Positions 1-11,155 of a stretch of 64,000 nucleotides of DNA are shown in pieces. Location of the stretch: NCBI GenBank assembly GCA_947685225.1, contig CANTUV010000072.1, positions 4,526,001 to 4,590,000 of the forward strand. Reading direction: 5' to 3'. A program made the translations under genes and the position numbers. The stretch is from Garcia nutans (taxonomy: Eukaryota; Streptophyta; Magnoliopsida; Malpighiales; Euphorbiaceae). How positions within the stretch are numbered: position 1 is the stretch's first letter; every line of letters begins with the position of its first letter. Below the pieces are notes generated by a model. It was not told where the DNA came from and did no database searches. It saw nothing but the letters and a program-made list of their open reading frames with translations.

Positions 1-1229
1 CATCCTTATAAACCAAATGGAAGCCTTTTGCTGCTTTAGGTAAAAGAGAACTCAGTTGGCTTTCTGAATCACCTTTCTAGGTTTTATTTTTCTTTTTCCT
101 TTTTGGTTTCTTCTTTTCTTTTTTTTTTTTAATTTTTCTTCATCTTTTTTCTTTTCCTTTTTTTTGGTCCTAGCTCAAACAGAGTTGTCTTATTTGTACC
201 GACTTGGTCCTAGCTCAACCAAAGTTTAAAAGGTGTTTTTAGGTTTTGTTGTAAGAAACAGAATCAAATTTTGGTTTTGTTGAAAAATATGTTCAATTAG
301 GGTTTTAAGATTTTGAAGAAGTAAAAATAATAATTTTAAGCCCTTTTGAAAAATAAAGCAACGAATTAGGATTTTTAAACTTTGAACAAAGGGAATTAAG
401 TTTCTGAGATTTTTGAATTAAAAGAAGCAACTAGATGAATTATGCTACTGTAAAAAAAAATAAAAAGTATTTAAGAGCTCAAACCTTGATTCGTGAGTTA
501 CACCTAAAAATTGCTTCTTGGATGAATAAAAACAAAGGTCGTTGCTGCCTTTGCTGAATTTTTAATGACTTGTTTGCTCCCTCCAAGTCCGATTCAATTT
601 ACTGCCAAAAGAAATTTAAAGTTTCCAAGTTTTCCCCCTTCCTCTCGGTCATCAATTTCTCTCCACCTTTTTGTGTTGTAATTATACTTATTTATAAAAG
701 TTTTTTTTATGGTTTTTTCCTAGTTGCTTATGGCATACATTATTTATTAGGAAAAGGAAACCGAAACCTAATTGTATTAGGTTTCAAAAAATTTGTGTCG
801 GAAAATTTTGCTGGCGAAAAAAAAACTGCTGCGGAAAAAATGTTCTGGCAAAAAAAATTACCGCAGGAAAAATTGCGCTGGCGAAAAAGCAGCTATAGCC
901 AGTTGCGGCAGCTGCGGGCGAAACAGGCCTGCAGGCCATTTCGCCCACAGGAAATTCCTCCGGGCAAAATGGCCAGGCCATTTTTCTGACGCAACTTCTG
1001 CGGGCAAAATGCCCACGGGCCAGCGCTAACTAAAGTCGTCGCCGATTTATTTTATTTTTATTTTGCAATTTTTATTTTTTATTAATAAAAATTAGATATT
1101 AAAGTAAAAATTATTTAATTAAGATAACAAAAATTATTCTTGACCAATTAAAATATATTAGACAACACAAAAATTATTTTGGACCAAACAAAATATATTG
1201 GACCGGACTGGGTCTAAATTATAGCTACT
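1..1229 (-). mobile_element. Tat-type LTR fragment, 5' part of tandem pair
   Basis: This is the U3 side of the Tat LTR family found again at 25799-28034 and 54476-56434, seen on the minus strand and cut by the window edge. It shares the AT-rich block with ATTAATAAAAATTAGATA and the GGACCGGACTGGGT motif. Its outer end is mutated: where sister LTRs read GGGTCTACA it reads TATAGCTAC. The next LTR starts immediately at 1230. It holds a GC-rich hairpin module at 850-1026. The short open frames here overlap that module in several frames and look non-coding. Confidence 0.75.
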
Positions 1230-2385
1230 GTGAGCGGGGACTTTTGCCCCCACTCCCAGTGGAATGGTTCTTGCGACTTCGGCACTGTTTAGGCTCGGGG
1301 CCTTAGAGAACACGGGCCTATGTCTGGAGAAAATGGAGTCGCCACTTGGACAGGCGGGGAAAAAAAGAAAGGGGTGGATGACTCAATTCCTAAGGAATCC
1401 CCAACCCCTTAATGGGTTCAAAAAGTTGGGTACGTAAGGAGAATGTGAGAAATGGCCCAGATCCCCCACAATGCCCGGTTCATTGGAACCGGCCTCCTTT
1501 ACAGGTCTTAATATTATAAAATTCTTAAATATAACAACATTATCCATATTACACACAATAATTAAAAGAAATCATCAATATATTAAAATTAGAGCAAGGT
1601 CCAAGCAAAACAAATAAATGGACACCATCCGAAGATGGAATCATGTCCTTACAACACATGCCTAAATAGGACACCCACCGAAAGGTAGAAACATGTCCTT
1701 TACATAGGTTCTAAAATAGAAAAGCAAATTAAATTACATGATATTTCACTAATGAGGTGTCCAACAAGTGGAAACATACCTCTTAGAACATTTGGAAATC
1801 TAAATAAATTGATAAAAGTAAATAATCATTCATCATAAATAAATCATTCATCAAAGATATTAAATATCAATAGAAAGTAAACATCCATCCATTATAAATT
1901 AAATGAACCAAGCATTGAACTTAAATAAATTAAAGCATATAAAATAAATCAAAACATAATCAAATATAAAATTGAATAAGGCAAATAAAAATCTAAAATA
2001 TAGCTACTGTTTCCATTTTGGATCCTTTATTTCATGTGTTTAGGGTTTTGAATTTTATAGAATTAGGCTACTATGACTTTAAGAGAACTAAAATAGATTG
2101 AGGATTTTATGTTTTAAAAGGTTGATAAAAAAGGCAACTTATGCGGGCGAAATGCCCACGGGCCCGCGCTGACTTTCGGCGACGATTTTTTCATCGCCGA
2201 TTTTTTTATTTTTATTTTTATTTTTTGATTTTTATTTGTTTATTTTTATTTTTTATTAATAAAAATTAGATACTAAAGCAAAAATTATTTAATTAAGATA
2301 ATAAAATTTATTTTGGACCAATTAAAATATATTAGACAACATAAATTATTTTGGACCAGACTGGGTCAAAACTTAAGGGTCTACA
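1230..2385 (-). mobile_element. Tat-type LTR, internally shortened
   Basis: It begins TGTGAGCGGGG and ends GGGTCTACA, the two conserved ends of this LTR family read on the plus strand. The sequence at 1230-1450 matches 25799-26010 and 54476-54690 closely. It is about 1.16 kb against about 2.0-2.2 kb for sister copies. The missing part is the middle, between the AGGGTTTT-rich block and the GCGGGCGAAATGCCC module near 2140. It abuts another LTR of the same orientation with nothing between them. Confidence 0.8.
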
Positions 2386-3564
2386 CATCATCCATTTTGA
2401 TACTTTAATTTTACACACTCAACCCTAAATCTTGCACCATTATTCCATAATAAATAATTCGCTATCATATATGATTTCACTCTTTGATTTTAATTATGAA
2501 CTGTTTTTTGCAAATTATTAAAAACTCCATATTCCTTCTATACTTATACCCATATGCATATAAATTGTTATAATTTTCTTCATTCATTTGTCTTATAAAA
2601 TTAATTTATTACTTACTTACACAAAACTACATGACTTCCTCAGTTTCATGTCAATCTCACTTCCAATTTTTATATTCCTTACCAATTCTTTATAAAAGCT
2701 TGTAAAATTTTATCCATGTACACTTGACACATATATGGACTTATATTTGAAGTTTTAGATTTTTCTAAGCTGATTTAATATATTTAAAAATTAAATCTTC
2801 CAACATCAGAGAATCTGTCTCTTTAATAATTTCTCTGGCAGCACACGGTTGTCCATTTTTTTAGGTATAAAACCTTGATAAAAAATCATTAAATTTTAAC
2901 CATATGTTATAGGAATACATATGATATTGTGTGTAAATTTTCAAATTTTTCTGGGTTGGTTTACCATAGTTTCTAAATTTATTTGTTTCTCAATTTCTAC
3001 AGATTTTGAGTTGCTGGAATTACTCCAACAATCTGTGTTCTTCTATTTTTCTTAATTAGAGATCCATCTTTAAAATTTATAAAATTTTATACATTGGATT
3101 CTAATATATAGAAAAACTTTCTATTAAATATTCAAAATCATCCAACATTTCTATATTTGTCCAAAAATTCAGACAATATCACTTTGCAGTATACCTATAA
3201 AATTTTCTGTAACTATCATGATCATTTCTCAAACTTTTTATTTTTATATCTTAAATCATTTCCTAGATTATTTTTCTAATTTCACTTATTCATCAATTGA
3301 ATCAGCTATGAATTTTAAAATTCAAATAAAAGTTCCAAAAATTCTTAATCAATAATCTCTAGAATGACACTTCCACTGCGCCACTTTGATATATGCAACC
3401 CAGACGCCATCTCAACTCATATCCATTATATCAAATGGACATTGCAACATCAGGGATCAGATAAATTGCCAATGCCAATGCATGCATCACAATTGAAAAT
3501 TATTTTTTTAAATTTCTAATTTTCTCTCTCTAACAACCCACCTAAGTCGAGAACCTCAAACCTA
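2386..3564. other. AT-rich unassigned DNA, possible retrotransposon leader
   Basis: There is no credible coding sequence here. The stretch lies between a Tat LTR and the primer site of the minus-strand chromovirus LTR at 3585-6690, so the part nearest 3564 should be that element's untranslated leader. The rest has no recognisable gag and matches nothing else in the window that I can see. It may be remnant LTR or leader sequence of a decayed element. Confidence 0.4.
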
Positions 3565-3577
3565 GGCTCTGATACGA
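3565..3577 (-). promoter_or_regulatory. Primer-binding site (initiator tRNA-Met type)
   Basis: On the minus strand this reads TCGTATCAGAGCC, one mismatch from the plant initiator-Met primer site TGGTATCAGAGCC. It lies 7 nt inside the LTR that ends at 3585. It fixes 3585-6690 as the 5' LTR of a minus-strand element whose body extended to the left. The following CTAGGTTTGAGG also matches the bases after the primer site at 31051-31063. Confidence 0.8.
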
Positions 3578-3584
3578 AAATAAA

Positions 3585-6500
3585 TGTAACACCCTCATAC
3601 CCTATATACGTACAACACATATTGTCAGCATATGTAAAATATGCATATAAGGTATAAAAATGTCACAAACCAATTTAATAAAAAAATTTACATTTCTGTT
3701 TAAAAATTTCAAATACTAATATATAAAATAAATAGTATATAAATATTCTTTGCTTGTTATAGGAATCCAAAATAAATATTTTATATGAAAATCTCTGAAA
3801 AAAAATTCGCCAGAGTTTTGTATGTAATTTGGACATTCCCAAATTTCAGCAAAACACAACCTGCATAAAACAAACACTCCCAATAAAAATCAATTCACCA
3901 TTTCACTAATACTTCTCAATTTCTCCATATTTTCTCAAAATACTTATATATAGGTATATATATCAACATCACAAATAAGATCCCATCTTAAACAAATTAT
4001 TCAAATCATTCTTTACAATTTACAATATATACTTCAAAAACATATCATATCATACATAATATCAAAATATACTATAATATCAAATATGTACATGTTGGCA
4101 ACTAGCTCTGATCTTGATGTACACAAAAATAACTCTTCAAGCTCAATAAATACAAATCTAGACCCGACCAGGTCTAGTAGAACTCTCCAGCTCTACCAAA
4201 TCATCCATCACCTGCGCGATGAATTACAATCGCGCTAAGCCGAAGCCTAGTGGTGCAAACTTTGATAATAACAATAAAACTCAATGCAATGCCAATGCAC
4301 AATGCATATAGATGTAACATCATTCTACTTTCTTATATTTTTCAAAAATTTCATATTCACAACTCATAGTATTATATTGCTCAATTGTATCACAATTCAT
4401 AATTCACATTAAAGCAAAGACAAACATGGGCCCAAAAAGGATCTAATATGCTATTCAAATTTCAGAGTTACTGCTTTGGTCCATAATGACACCATGTGTC
4501 TAGCCCCATAGGTAATAAATCCATGGATAATGTAACAGCCCCAGTCTCTTGGACATCAACCCGGCTAGACCCTTAGGCCCCAGTATCTTGGTCCTCAACC
4601 CGGTTAGAATGCTACAGTTTTTTAGGCTTACGACCCAGTCTTTTCGCCCCAAAAACATCATATTTATCAGTTGGCCTGGCTTACGACTCAGTCTTTTCAC
4701 CATTCCAGTGTTTAGCCCGTAGGCAATCATAGGCATGTCGTCAAACCCAGAACTCTGAAAATTGAATAACATACTAGGCACACAATTTATTCATATTTCT
4801 CATTATCAAATTCTTTCATGATTCCTTTATCAAAGTTTTTCTCATTTTCTCATGATCAAACTAGGCACATTGCCTTATTATATCATATTTTTCTCATATT
4901 TTTTTCATTTATTCATTTTTCTCATCATTAATATCTTTTTCATTGTCACATATTCAATCTAGGCACGTTGCCTTATTTTCACATTTTTTTTCTCATTTTT
5001 CTCATTTTTCGCATCTTTCTCATTTTTCTCATTTTTATCAATATCAATTCATTTCATTATTCCACATATCTCATTTTTGCATTCACAACACATTACCCAA
5101 TTACTTTGGGTATTTTCACATAATATCCATATTTCACATTCTACACAATCTAGCCATTATCAATGACTTTTCACAATGCATTTAACACATATATGACATT
5201 ACAAATGTCATAGCACATTATTCATACTCAATCAATGAACCAAGTAACTTAACAAATTTTTCAACTAAAATGTGTTAAGCCCAAATGTCATGCAAATATA
5301 AACAATATATTCAAAGTTTGTACATACCTGTACTAGTAACCCAAAGCAAGCTTAACACAACCTCTAATCGATCCTATCCTTCCAACTTGCACTTCACCAC
5401 TTGGATGAAGCAAATCAACCTCCCTCAATGCCTATACCAAATGTGATCATACATAATCATTTAATATCACATTCTAAGGTATTCTCAACATCAAACCATA
5501 ATTAAACATCACTCTAAACCAAATCCCAAAATTAAGCTTCACCTCACTTTAACTTTGAAAAACCATATCAAGCCATTTAAATTAGTGTTTTGAGTTTATT
5601 AATATCATTAGAAACATGTTTTAGCATGTTTAAACCAATTATAATAATTAACCACATGCTTATACTTAAAATCGTAAAATGGCATAACCTTCACCATTGA
5701 ATGATCTCCATTCCAACTCAATCCAATTATCATTTCAATCTTATTTCCACCACTTATATCCTTAAATAACATGATTTAAGCATTAAAATCATACCATTAA
5801 TTATTCTTTGAAAATTCACTTTTTCAAAACCCTAAATCAATACTACCCTCTTCAAACTCTAACCAAACTCAACCAAATCCAATATTTGACTTTAAAATAC
5901 TTGTTTATGCATTAAAACAACTCATTTGGAATCAATTTGCACAATTAAAAATCATGATTTCAAAAACTCAAATGTTCCATAACCCTAAATTCTCTCTCTT
6001 CACCAATCTTACCCAAACTCAACCATTTCTTTAATCCAACCTTAAAATCATTATTTACTCATCAAAAGAACATCTTCCATACCCATTCCAACAATTATAA
6101 CATGCTCTTTCAAAAACTCAATTCATACATATTCATAAGCTTTAAAGAACTTCATAATTTTGGAAATAAAGCTTACTTACTTGTTGAAAAATCACCAAAA
6201 CTACTCTTATTCCCTTGAAAGCTTGAAGAATTTGATGATGGAAGAAGCTAAAAATCTCCCTCTTTGGCCATGAAATTCGTCCTTGAAGGAAAGAAGAAGA
6301 AGAAGATGAAAAAAAAATGATTTTCTCTTTCCTCCCACTCACATTTTCAACCTTATATATATTATTATTTTAATATATTTTAAGTTAATTAATTTATTAT
6401 TTAATTAATTAAAACCCCAAAATATTATCTTCTATCCAAAATTATTTATTTTTGAATTATTTTATTAATTTTAAATTTCTAAGATTTAATTACCAAAATA

Positions 6501-6690
6501 CCCTTTTACTTTGACTTTTCTTTTAAAAAGTGTTGACTTTTATATGTTGTATATATTTTACATATATATATCACATATATATTCCACTTTTTCAATTAAA
6601 ACCCCTTCATTTTTCATTTAAAATCATTAATTTAATTTATTTTATCAAATTTTCAAAAATTAGAACTTTTTAAAAATTTGAGATATTACA
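3585..6690 (-). mobile_element. Chromovirus (Tekay/Del-like) 5' LTR
   Basis: The LTR is 3.1 kb and bounded by TGTAACACCC and ATATTACA, so on its own strand it starts TGTAATATC and ends GGGTGTTACA like the LTRs at 28652, 35911 and 51074. It shares their inner landmarks on the minus strand: the paired hairpin block at 4214-4250 and an AAGTAAGTAAG donor-like site near 6175-6185. The 94-residue minus-strand open frame at 4500-4781 overlaps a degenerate repeat and is not a gene. No gag or pol of this element remains to the left. Confidence 0.8.
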
Positions 6691-6896
6691 CATATGCACA
6701 AGTAATGTGTATCTTATATACACATCAAATGTACCTTATATGTGTATTAAATATTAAGTATGTGATGTATTAATCCAACATATACAATTAATATACCATA
6801 TGTATATGTTATATATACTCTAGATATATATTATTGAGTATATACAATTTATATCTCCAAATACTTATTTAATTTCTCCAAAATCACGGATGTTAT
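6691..6896 (-). repeat. AT-rich edge of an older chromovirus LTR
   Basis: This short AT-rich block is dominated by TATATAC and CATATG runs. On the minus strand it starts TATAACATCC next to the integrase fragment, close to a chromovirus LTR start (TGTAACATCC or TGTAATATCC). Its base composition resembles the first 250 bp of the LTR at 56881. The simplest reading is an older LTR interrupted by the LTR at 3585-6690. Confidence 0.35.
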
Positions 6897-7510
6897 ACTA
6901 TTTTTATAAGCAAATTCCATCAATGGTAAGAATCAGTCCCAACTTCCAGAGAAATCAATGACACAGCTCCTTAACATATCCTCCAAAATCTATATCACTC
7001 TCTCTGACTGCCCATCTGTCTGAGGATGGAATGCAGTGCTAAAATGCATTCGAGAACCCAAAGCAGCATGCAAACTCTTCTAAAACCTTGAAGTAAATCA
7101 GGGATCTCGATCCGACACCAAAGAAATTGGGACTCCATGCAATCTCACTATCTCCCTAATATACAACTTAGCTAACTTCTCAAGAAAATAGTCCATCCGA
7201 ACTGGAAGAAAATGAGTTGTCTTCATCAACCGATAAACAATCACCCAGGTTGCATCATGCTTCTTCTGAGTCAAGGGCAAATCAGTCATAAAATCCATCA
7301 TTACACGCTCCCATTTCTATTCTGGCACTGTTAAAGGTTGAAGCAACCCCAAAGGAACTTGGTGCTCGGCCTTCAATCTCTGACAAGTGAGACACTTGGA
7401 TACAAACTCCTCTATGTCTCTCTTCATACCTGACCACCAATAATGTTGCTTCAAATCATGATACATCCTAGTACTTCCAGGGTGCATAGTAAAAGATAGG
7501 TGGGTCGTCA
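6897..7510 (-). pseudogene. Chromovirus integrase fragment
   Basis: The two minus-strand frames at 7317-7511 and 7098-7301 encode an integrase zinc finger (MHPGSTRMYHDLK, then CLTCQRLK) and the start of the catalytic core (LPVRMDY, HGVPISLVSDRDP). Both closely parallel the intact integrase at about 34610-35020. Frames broken by stops continue leftward to about 6897 with FHPQTDGQSERVIQ-like sequence, so the second Asp and the Glu of the DDE triad are still recognisable. RT, RNase H and chromodomain are absent. A SINE-like repeat abuts the upstream end, and an LTR edge the downstream end. Confidence 0.85.
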
Positions 7511-7533
7511 CAGTAAAAAAGGTGCCTTTTTAA

Positions 7534-7763
7534 CTGTAGCATCCCACTCAGCTGCCCGGACGGACACCCGCCCAGCTGTCAGGTGATCTTGGGCCCTTCG
7601 ACCCGCCCTCAACCCAACAGGCCTGCCACAGTACTGGACTGCCCTCACGGGCCCTCCAGCAGGATTTGTTTATTTGGCTCCCTAAGGAGTTGCCTCCCCG
7701 GATCGAACACCTGACCTCTCCCATAAGAGAGCCAGCGAGCGCAATCCAGTACCAATTCTTCCA
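7534..7763 (-). repeat. SINE-like short repeat, copy 1
   Basis: This repeat of about 230 bp recurs at 7764-7913 and 28047-28277. Read on the minus strand it begins TGGAAGAATTGGTACTGG. It then carries TTGCGCTCGCTGG, which resembles a tRNA A box, and about 35 nt later GGTCAGGTGTTCGATC, which resembles a B box. It ends with GGG(A/T)TG(C/T)TACA. A pol III box pair near one end and a short non-coding body fit a tRNA-derived SINE. I see no target-site duplication, so the class is inferred. The small plus-strand open frame is accidental. Confidence 0.45.
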
Positions 7764-7913
7764 ATCGACCCGCCCTCAACCCAACAGGCCTGCCACAGTT
7801 CTGGACTGCCCTTACGGGCCCTCCACCAGGATTTGTTTATTTGGCTCCCTAAGGAGTCGCCTCCCTGGATCGAACACCTGACCTCTCCCTTAAGAGAGCC
7901 AGCGAGCGCAATC
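7764..7913 (-). repeat. SINE-like short repeat, copy 2, truncated
   Basis: This is a second copy in direct repeat with the one at 7534-7763, sharing the stretch from CGACCCGCCC to GCGAGCGCAA. It breaks off at 7913, where Tat LTR sequence starts. The junction has removed the 5' terminal TGGTACTGG-type end and roughly half of the LTR beyond it. Confidence 0.5.
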
Positions 7914-8996
7914 TAGATTAAAACTTTAAAACCTAAACACTAATTTTTTCTAAACCCTAATCCTTTAAAACTTTAAAAACCATAAAAACACAATTATTTT
8001 AATTTCACACAGTAAACTTGAAACCATAAATTAAAAGTGTTTTAAAGAGTCCAAATTCTAGTTTCACGATTTTACATAATAAACCCTAGTTTGGTTAATC
8101 AAAAAGTCTTACCAACCTTTTTCCTTAATCTATTTTACTTCTCTTAAAGTCTCAGTAGCCTAATTCTATAAATTCCAAAATCCTAAACACATGAAATAAA
8201 TAACCCTAAATGGAAACAGTAGCTATAATTTGGATTCTTATTTGCCTTATTCAATTCCATATTTGATTATGCTTTGATTTATTTTATATGCTTTAATTTA
8301 TTTAAGTTTAATACTTGGTTTATTTAATTTATCATGGATGAATGTTTACTTTTTATTGATGTTTAATACCTTTGATGAATGATTTATTTATGATGAAAGA
8401 TTATTTACTTTTATCAATTTATTTAGATTTCCAAATGTTGTAAGAGGTATGTTTCCACTTGTTGGATACCTCATTAGTTAAATATCATATAATTTAATTT
8501 GCATTTCTATTTTAGAACCTATGTAAAGGACATGTTTCTACCTTTCGGTGGGTGTCCTATTTAGGCATGTGATGTAAGGACATGTTTCCATCTTCGGATG
8601 GGTGTCCATTTATTTATTTTGCTTGGACATTGTTTTGATTTTTAATATAACAATGCTTTATTTTAATTATTGTGTGTAATATGGATAATGTTGTTATATT
8701 TAAGGATTTTATAATATTAAGACCTGTAAAGGAGGCCGGTTCAAATGAACCGGGCGTTGTGGAGGTGCTGGGCCATTTCTCACCTTCCCCACACGTACCC
8801 AACTTTCTGAACCCATTAGGGGGTTGGGGATTCCTTAGGAATCGAGTTATCCACCCTTTCGTTTTCCCGGCTCATCCAGTTGGCGACTCCATTTTCTCAG
8901 AACTTAGGTCCGTGTTCTCTAAGGCCCCGAGTCTAAATAGTGCCAAAGTCATAAGAATCATTCCACCGGGAGTGGGGGAGAAAATCCCCGCTCACA
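7914..8996 (+). mobile_element. Tat LTR fragment, 3' half, of copy 0
   Basis: This plus-strand sequence matches 15840-16936, including the AAGGAGGC(C/T)G(G/A)TTC block and the terminal block ending CCCCGCTCACA at 8996. About 1 kb of the LTR's 5' half is missing. The expected primer site (TGGCGACTCC) does not follow. Instead the sequence jumps straight into the DNA flanking antisense gene 2. Confidence 0.8.
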
Positions 8997-9308
8997 GCGG
9001 GCTAGGCAACAATTAAAGGTAAAAGAGAGAAAATTGTCAATTAGAAAACCCGAAAGGGCTAGTTGGCAACAGGAGTAATCTTGTGTATGCTGGCTTTATG
9101 TTTGGTTGTTCCCCAATTTAATAAAACAGAATTAATGTTAAAATTATTCTATGTGCACTGTTATAAGGATTTGACCAGATATGGATGAAATAAATAAACA
9201 CAATAGCGAAAGGTGATGACAAATTTTAAATGGAAAAGAAGCATCTTTTATTACTTTAAATATTTTTTCATCCTAACAATACACTTTCTGAATTGATAAA
9301 TGAAAAAT
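8997..9308 (-). other. 3' flank of antisense gene 2 (copy 0)
   Basis: This is non-coding and matches the reverse complement of about 18002-18310 downstream of gene 2 in T1. It contains one hairpin unit (near 9036-9063, AACCCGAAAGGG core) of the array described at 18244-18384. The sequence starts exactly at the LTR end. Confidence 0.6.
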
Positions 9309-10765
9309 CTATGGCAGACGATAAGTGTAACGTGCAGGCCAACTTTGTCTCAGCCGATCCAAGTAGGCTTCAGTCAAGCAAGGCATGTCTAAATCGGGAG
9401 TAAAGTCAGAATCACGAGGCTCAGATCCATACTGACGGCCAAGACGTCGAGGATCATAGCATGTACCTTGACGAAGAGCAGCAAGGGGAACATACATCAA
9501 GTATGTCCGCATGGTGATACAAGAAATCTTCCACCAAGGTACCAACCAACGGATATTGACTTCAGTGCGTGAGTGGATCCAGTCAACCCAGTCAGCATAT
9601 GAAGAAGCATGATGGAGTAGTTTCCTAGCAGAATGATGACGTGTCAGGTATCTGGCAAAATCCATGGATGGAGTAATTAGAAAACAAAAATGCTCCTGAA
9701 GGCAAATCTATGAAGAAAGAATTAAATAAAAAAAAGTTCGCTAAGTTGAAAACCCGCAAGGGCAGCTTAGGCAAAAATTAGGACAGCTCGCTAGTTCCGA
9801 AAACCCATACGGGCGGACTAGGCAAAAATTAGAGCGATAAATATATATATATATAAAGAAGTCCGCTAAGTTGAAAATCCGCAAGGGCAGCTTAGGCAAA
9901 AATTAGGACAGCTCGCTAGTTCCGAAAACCAATACAGGTGGACTAGGCGAAAATTAGAGCGATAAAAATATATATATATATATATAAAGTCCGCTAAGTT
10001 GAAAATCCGCGAGGGAGGCTTAGGCAAAAATTAAGATAGCTCGCTAGTTTCGAAAATCCACATGGGCCGACTAGGAAAAAATTAGAGCAATATGAAGAAA
10101 AAAAGAAAACCTAAATTGAAAACCTGAAAGGGCAGTTTAGGTAATTACCTGAAGCAACAATGGACTCCCAGTCAGTCTCGTTGACAATCCTGATTTAAAT
10201 CAATCTAATCCAACTAAAGTCTCGGCTAAGATCACAGGTACCGGTGACAAGCCTCCTTCCATTTGGTCCATAATATCCAATACTCGTGGATCAATATCAC
10301 CGTCGAAAGAGACAAGCAAGAATTGGCCGAGCAAGCAAAGACAAAGCATGCATCCCCATGCCTTAGTAGCAGCCAAATGAGAGAGACAAAAATCAATCAA
10401 GGGAGCAAGTGGAATTTTTTCACCTCTCATCAACTGAAGAACTTCGGGTTTTGGAATTTGAAATAACATCTGCATCTTCTGTTGAGTCTTGGAAATCAAT
10501 ATGGGTAACGCCATTTGTTGATTATTTGGATATCCAAGGATGGACTCAAATTCTTCAATCAAGGGACATATTTCAAAGCCATTAATTTTAAATGCCCTAG
10601 AATCCATATTCCAAAAGGAAGCCACGACATATAAGAAGGAGTGGTCCAATTTAACATTTTGAAAACATTTTAAAACATCAAGTTTTGACCATGAAATTTG
10701 CTTCCAATGAATGGCATCCATATTCTTAAATAGAATTTTATCTTCTTTAAATGATGCTCAGTCAT
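9309..10765 (-). pseudogene. Tat antisense gene 2 (copy 0), two exons, decayed
   Basis: This element-borne gene of unknown function lies on the strand opposite to its host element. Exon 1 is 10149-10765 and exon 2 is 9309-9707. The 441-bp intron has a GTAATTACC donor and a CATAG acceptor. The predicted protein is about 339 residues, with a domain containing WKQISWSK, FKINGFEICPLIEEFE and ILGYP, then a conserved C-terminal exon (DFARYL, SYADWVDWIHS, YDPRRLGRQYG). It resembles plant retrotransposon-linked DUF7745-type proteins, but that family name is from memory. Damage: a 1-nt deletion after about codon 10 relative to the T2 copy, and an in-frame TGA at about 10200 where T1 has CGA. The start is the ATG aligning with 43669. 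A TATA box lies 97 bp upstream. Confidence 0.7.
9737..10140 (-). repeat. Covarying hairpin array in gene 2 intron
   Basis: About seven units of roughly 32 nt are separated by AAAAATTAGAG(CGATAAA) linkers and short AT microsatellites. Each unit pairs its ends and has an inner CCC-NNNN-GGG stem. Outer stems differ but stay complementary: CTAAG with CTTAG, CTAGT with ACTAG, and CTAAA with TTTAG (10111-10140). The same array type sits in the equivalent intron of T1 (17370-17571) and more weakly in T2. Confidence 0.8.
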
Positions 10766-11155
10766 GGTTGATGAATGAAGGAAAATCAAAACTGTTAAAG
10801 GGGTCTTCACGTTGAATTGGAAAGAATTTTTAATTCTGTATGAAATATGGCATGAAAGGAGATTTATATAGAAGAACCAAACCTTTCCCAAAATTGATAA
10901 GGAAAAGGGGATGGAAAAGGATGAAACCATGCTGTGTAAGGAAAAGAATTGGCGACGAATTTACTTTACCATGTTGTATTTGGTTTTTTCGGTGATGACT
11001 GTATAAATATCAAAAGATGAAAAAGAAAGTTTAATAATTGTTAGCCAGTAACTATGAAAAGTAAAAGAAATGAAAATTAAAAAGTTGCAGTAAAGATGGA
11101 AATTGTATTTTTTCATTATTGTACAATATTTTACAATTGCTATAATATTTACATA
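10766..11155 (-). promoter_or_regulatory. Gene 1-gene 2 spacer with gene 2 promoter
   Basis: This spacer of about 390 bp has no coding sequence. A TATA box (TATATAAAT on the minus strand, 10862-10870) stands 97 bp before the gene 2 ATG, and the same box stands at 43551-43559, 101 bp before the T2 gene 2 start. The rest is A/T-rich and should hold gene 1's 3' untranslated end. Confidence 0.65.

Noticed and set aside
570..1029. Open frames of 65-139 residues at the left end, in several frames and on both strands
   Set aside because: They overlap one another across a GC-rich palindromic LTR module. Protein composition is low-complexity and sister LTRs do not keep the frames.
4500..4781. 93-residue minus-strand ORF inside an LTR
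   Set aside because: It coincides with the degenerate repeat block that other chromovirus LTRs carry as CTTGAAGC units. No conserved domain.
4943..5185. His/Ser/Phe-rich 80-residue ORF
   Set aside because: Produced by a CATTTTTCTCATTTTTC microsatellite-like run in the LTR.
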